Assembly: GCA_022448245.1 (NCBI GenBank)
Contig: JAKVCO010000024.1
Location: 1-54,836, forward strand
DNA length: 54,836 nucleotides
From: Paracoccaceae bacterium
GTDB taxonomy: Bacteria; Pseudomonadota; Alphaproteobacteria; Rhodobacterales; Rhodobacteraceae
Direction of reading: 5' to 3'
A model generated the notes under the pieces. That model searched no databases. It was given only the letters and a program-made list of their open reading frames with translations, and was not told where the DNA came from. Shown piece after piece: positions 52,214 to 54,836 of the stretch. Numbering within the stretch: position 1 is the stretch's first letter; each line of letters opens with the position of its first letter. The position numbers were made by a program, and so were the translations under genes.

Positions 52214-53481
52214 CACTCGCCCTGGGGATCGACATCGGCACCAGCGGCGTCAGGACGGCGGTGTTGGAGGAAGATGGCACGCTTTTGTCGTCAGCGCGTG
52301 CGGCCCATGTCGCGCGAGGCGCAGACCAGATTGATGCCCGCCATTGGTGGGAAGCTGTGTCGAGCTGCATAACCTCTCAGGTCAGCGCCGTTGAGGCGCT
52401 CGGGCGTTCCGGGGCTGACATAAGCCGCATCGCCATCGATGGCACGTCAGGGTCGATGGTCCTTACGGATGCCGCGCTCGCGCCCGTGGGGCCGGCGCTG
52501 ATGTACAATTCCAAAGGTTTTCACGACGAAGCGGCGAAGATCAGTGCTGTTTGCCCGTCGCGCGATCACATCGCGTTGGGCAGCAACTCCGGCCTTGCGC
52601 GGGCGCTGAGGCTACGTGGCGAGGCTCAGGCCACCCCGGCGCATCTGCTCCACCAGGCCGATTACATCGCAGCCAAGCTGCTCGGCCGCGGCGGGCAATC
52701 GGACCACAATAGCGCATTGAAAACAGGCTTTGATCCCGAAGCGGAAGACTGGCCCACGTGGATTTTAGACCTCGTCGGGGCGGAGCTTTTACCGCGAGTC
52801 GATCCGGTCGGCACCAACTGGGGGGCCATCGACGCGGGCGTCGCCGCCGCCCTTGGCCTTTCACCACGCGCGGAGGTCTGCGCCGGGACAACCGACAGCA
52901 TCGCCGCGTTTCTGGCCGCCGCACCTTTGTCGTGTGGCGCGGCAGTCACCTCCATCGGCTCCACGCTCGCGATCAAGGTCCTCAGCGACAAGCGCATCGA
53001 TTTGCCCGCCATGGGGCTCTATTCGCATCGAGTGGGGGCCTATTGGCTTGTGGGTGGCGCATCGAACACTGGCGGCGCAGTCTTGGCGAGTTTCTTTTCG
53101 CCTGATGAGCTCGCTTCACTGAGCGACGCAATCGACCCCAGCGTGGCGAGCGACCTCGACTACTACCCGCTTCTGGAGGATGGGGAGCGCTTCCCGGTGA
53201 ACGATCCGGAGCTTGCGCCGCGCCTCACCCCGCGACCAGTGTCGGATGCGGCGTTCCTGAAAGGCCTCTTTGAAGGCATCGCTTCGATCGAGGCCCAAAG
53301 CTACGCGCTGATCGAGGCAAAGGGCGGGCCAAAGCTTCAGGCGATTTACACTGCAGGCGGGGCAAGCAGTAATGAGACCTTCACGGCCATCCGCGAGCGC
53401 ATCTTGGGACGGCCGTTGCAAGTTGCCGCGCAGACCGAGGCCAGCATCGGCACAGCGCGATTGGCGCAGGGCCTGATCTAA
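52210..53481 (+). CDS. FGGY-family carbohydrate kinase (D-ribulokinase-like)
   Basis: 423 residues. Actin-like ATPase fold: LGIDIGTSGVRTAVLEEDG (phosphate 1 motif, residues 4-22), IAIDGTSGSMVLTD (about 76), CAGTTDSIAAFLAA (about 224, catalytic Asp) and YTAGGASSNETF (adenosine motif, about 391). The GTSGVR wording is nearer to the plant and cyanobacterial D-ribulose kinase group than to xylulokinase or glycerol kinase. It phosphorylates a ketose or polyol; with the coupled aldolase this gives a kinase-aldolase pair. ATGA overlap at 52210-52213. Last gene of the operon, convergent with the LysR remnant. Confidence 0.87.
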   Translation: MTLALGIDIGTSGVRTAVLEEDGTLLSSARAAHVARGADQIDARHWWEAVSSCITSQVSAVEALGRSGADISRIAIDGTSGSMVLTDAALAPVGPALMYNSKGFHDEAAKISAVCPSRDHIALGSNSGLARALRLRGEAQATPAHLLHQADYIAAKLLGRGGQSDHNSALKTGFDPEAEDWPTWILDLVGAELLPRVDPVGTNWGAIDAGVAAALGLSPRAEVCAGTTDSIAAFLAAAPLSCGAAVTSIGSTLAIKVLSDKRIDLPAMGLYSHRVGAYWLVGGASNTGGAVLASFFSPDELASLSDAIDPSVASDLDYYPLLEDGERFPVNDPELAPRLTPRPVSDAAFLKGLFEGIASIEAQSYALIEAKGGPKLQAIYTAGGASSNETFTAIRERILGRPLQVAAQTEASIGTARLAQGLI

Positions 53482-53486
53482 GGCCG

Positions 53487-54430
53487 TTAGAACCCAGCGG
53501 GTGCTTGGTGGCCTATGCGCTCTTGCTCTGCCGCGTTCTCTGACACGACAAGGTCGCGTATCAACTGCCCGATGACTTCAGCATCGTCGCGTCGGTGCCA
53601 GACCAGATCGAACTGAACAGGCGGTACGCTCAAGGGAACGGTGCAATAGTTAAGCTTCGAGAAGACACTTCGGTGGAGCGATTTCTGCATGGTGCAAATG
53701 AGGTTCGTCCCCTAGACCATGTTGGCGAGCGCAGCGACCTGGGGTACGCCCACACGGATGTTGCCGCCGTCTGCCGATGGGAGACACGGATTGGTCAACT
53801 GTGCTTTGCGCCTCGCCACCGAAATCAACCACCGCGTGCTCTGCCTCAAAATACTCTGCGACAGACCACACGCGCCCCCGCTGCGCGGCGTCGTAAAAGA
53901 TCACCTAGTCAGAGAACCACAGCGGTTTGGTCATGAGCTCCAGCGGATAGCTGGGGGAGCGGACGGTCAGCGTGCAGACTGGCAGCAACTTGTCAAAGCT
54001 TTCGAGCAGGTTCGCGCGCGACCCCATCTCGAGCAGTCTTAGTCGCGCGTTGGGCGCGGCAGCTCTAAAGGCGTCCGCCACCCGCCCAAGAAGCGGCATC
54101 ATTTCAGCGACATTAGCGAGGACGATCGGGCTCCCTGTGAAACGCGCGGCTTTAAAGGCAGGCTTTTTGCGGAGGCCTTCGAGGTCTGCGACCATGCGGC
54201 GGATCATCGGCATGCGGTCCCGGAGGAAGGCTGTGGGCTCTCACGTGCAGCCGACTTAGACGAAGAGCTGGTCGTTCATATCCTCGCGCAACCGCTCGAG
54301 CGCGTAGCTGACCGAGGACTGCGACATCCCCAATTGCAACACGACATCAGACACGGAGCCCGTGTCGAAGACCTCTGCAAAATGGCGCAATAGATCAACG
54401 AAGTCTTCATTGATCGAATATCCTGATTAA
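53487..54430 (-). pseudogene. LysR-family regulator remnant with several stops and a frameshift
   Basis: The N-terminal helix-turn-helix is readable (NEDFVDLLRHFAEVFDTGS, VLQLGMSQSSVSYALERLRE), with no start codon left in that frame. Stops follow: TAA at 54256-54258, TGA at 54241-54243, TAG at 53905-53907. The effector domain reads on in the same frame (MPMIRRMVADLEGLRKKPAF, VIFYDAAQRGRVWSVAEYF). A frameshift near 53780 then moves to a frame with another TAG at 53712-53714 and the end LNYCTVPLSVPPVQFDLVWH. At least five lesions show old decay. It resembles NodD/NahR-type members by its second domain (weak). Confidence 0.85.
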
Positions 54431-54460
54431 TAATTTAGTCTGTTCGATTAATTTAATCAG
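54423..54460. promoter_or_regulatory. AT-rich inverted repeat upstream of the LysR remnant
   Basis: CTGATTAA (54423-54430) and TTAATCAG (54453-54460) form perfect arms separated by 22 bases of AT-rich sequence that repeats ATTAAT-type motifs. It sits where a LysR binding site would be. Probably a relic, since the regulator is dead and no divergent gene is visible. Confidence 0.4.
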
Positions 54461-54690
54461 TCAACGCCGGGTTCGGTAGGGACGGAATGGGTAACAGGTT
54501 GGGCAAATCGAGTGTCGAAGCGAGACTTCGAAAAGACACGTCCGAGACGTGAACATCCTAAAAGCACGTCGCTGTTGAAACAGCTTATAGCGGTTGGCGG
54601 CCAGACGTGCCCTCTTCAGCGAGCACAACGATGAGAGCGGGAAGCGAAGATATCGACCTGCTCGACTGCCCCACGGGCGGGGAAGCCTGT
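54461..54690. other. Gene-free spacer before the IS element
   Basis: No convincing coding frame or RNA gene. It contains two short hairpin-forming repeats, TCGAAG/CTTCGA (near 54514-54530) and ACGTC/GACGT (near 54538-54549), with no recognised function. Confidence 0.5.
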
Positions 54691-54691
54691 C

Positions 54692-54836
54692 GTAGGGTCA
54701 GGACCCATTGATTTCCGGCTGACAGCGTGATTCACGGTTCAAAAATCGAGCGGTGACCGTGTCTGATCTTTTCTGGTTGAGCGACGAGCAAATGGCGCGT
54801 CTTGAACCCTTCTTTCCCAAGTCACATGGCAAGCCA
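54692..54836 (+). mobile_element. IS5-family insertion sequence, left end (partial)
   Basis: The transposase start described below lies 67 bases inside a segment opening GTAGGGTCAGGACCC, a plausible terminal inverted repeat for an IS5-family element. Only the left end is in the window, so the repeat, target duplication and exact boundary cannot be confirmed. Confidence 0.55.
54759..54836 (+). CDS. IS5-family transposase, N-terminal fragment (runs off the window)
   Basis: 26 codons from a GTG at 54759: MSDLFWLSDEQMARLEPFFP, then KSHGKP. This is the well-conserved N-terminus of IS5-family DDE transposases (DUF4096-type helix-turn-helix region). The catalytic part lies outside. Many of these elements make the protein by frameshifting, which cannot be judged here. 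Its position next to the ruined LysR gene marks this edge as a site of insertion and decay. Confidence 0.8.
   Translation, partial: MSDLFWLSDEQMARLEPFFPKSHGKP

Noticed and set aside
1..54836. tRNA, rRNA, CRISPR arrays, riboswitches, prophage genes
   Set aside because: Scanned by eye for conserved tRNA arms, regularly spaced direct repeats and phage structural genes; none seen.

Overview
The window looks like chromosomal DNA of a high-GC alphaproteobacterium, most likely Rhodobacteraceae (Roseobacter group). The reasons are the density of ABC and TRAP uptake systems, a BetC-type choline sulfatase, IolB beside an FrcC/IatP-type ABC system, the four-gene Anbu cluster, and tight ATGA/TGATG gene overlaps. 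This assignment is inference from gene content; there is no rRNA, tRNA or CRISPR array.

Layout. 1-3.1 kb: end of a sugar-binding protein, then permease, ATPase and iolB, a probable myo-inositol uptake and breakdown operon. 3.1-5.7 kb: D-lactate dehydrogenase (minus) and a gluconate-5-dehydrogenase-like SDR (plus). 5.8-9.7 kb: a complete Anbu operon (ATP-grasp, alpha-E, transglutaminase, Anbu protease), all minus strand. 9.8-21.4 kb: a long minus-strand run encoding a fused oligopeptide-type ATPase, a PcaB-like lyase, a choline sulfatase, an OppA/B/C system with a second fused ATPase, and a small RTX protein. 21.5-24.3 kb: an unassigned TIM-barrel-like protein, then persulfide dioxygenase and rhodanese.

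24.3-41.6 kb is accessory catabolic DNA: a TAXI TRAP transporter, two sulfatase-superfamily genes, GST, an FCD-GntR regulator, a YciI protein, an aromatic FAD hydroxylase, an FAH-family hydrolase, a RutE-like reductase and a DctPQM TRAP transporter. A hydroxyquinol 1,2-dioxygenase follows at 41.6-42.4 kb. Seven genes here carry frameshifts or in-frame stops, whereas every complete gene at 0.3-24.3 kb and 40-53.5 kb is open. 42.4-53.5 kb: an intact, apparently undescribed carbohydrate locus built as two divergent operons around an FCD-GntR gene. One encodes a MalEFGK-type ABC importer, a UPF0261/Tm-1-like protein and a class II aldolase. The other encodes a metallo-hydrolase, a HAD protein, a second class II aldolase and an FGGY kinase. 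53.5-54.8 kb: a ruined LysR gene and the left end of an IS5-family element.

Regulatory signals seen directly: a TGTATACA palindrome before both arms of the 42-53 kb locus; a 12-bp match (ATCGATATTTAT) shared by two divergent promoter regions in the 32-37 kb cluster; and GC-rich hairpins between binding-protein and permease genes in four transporters.
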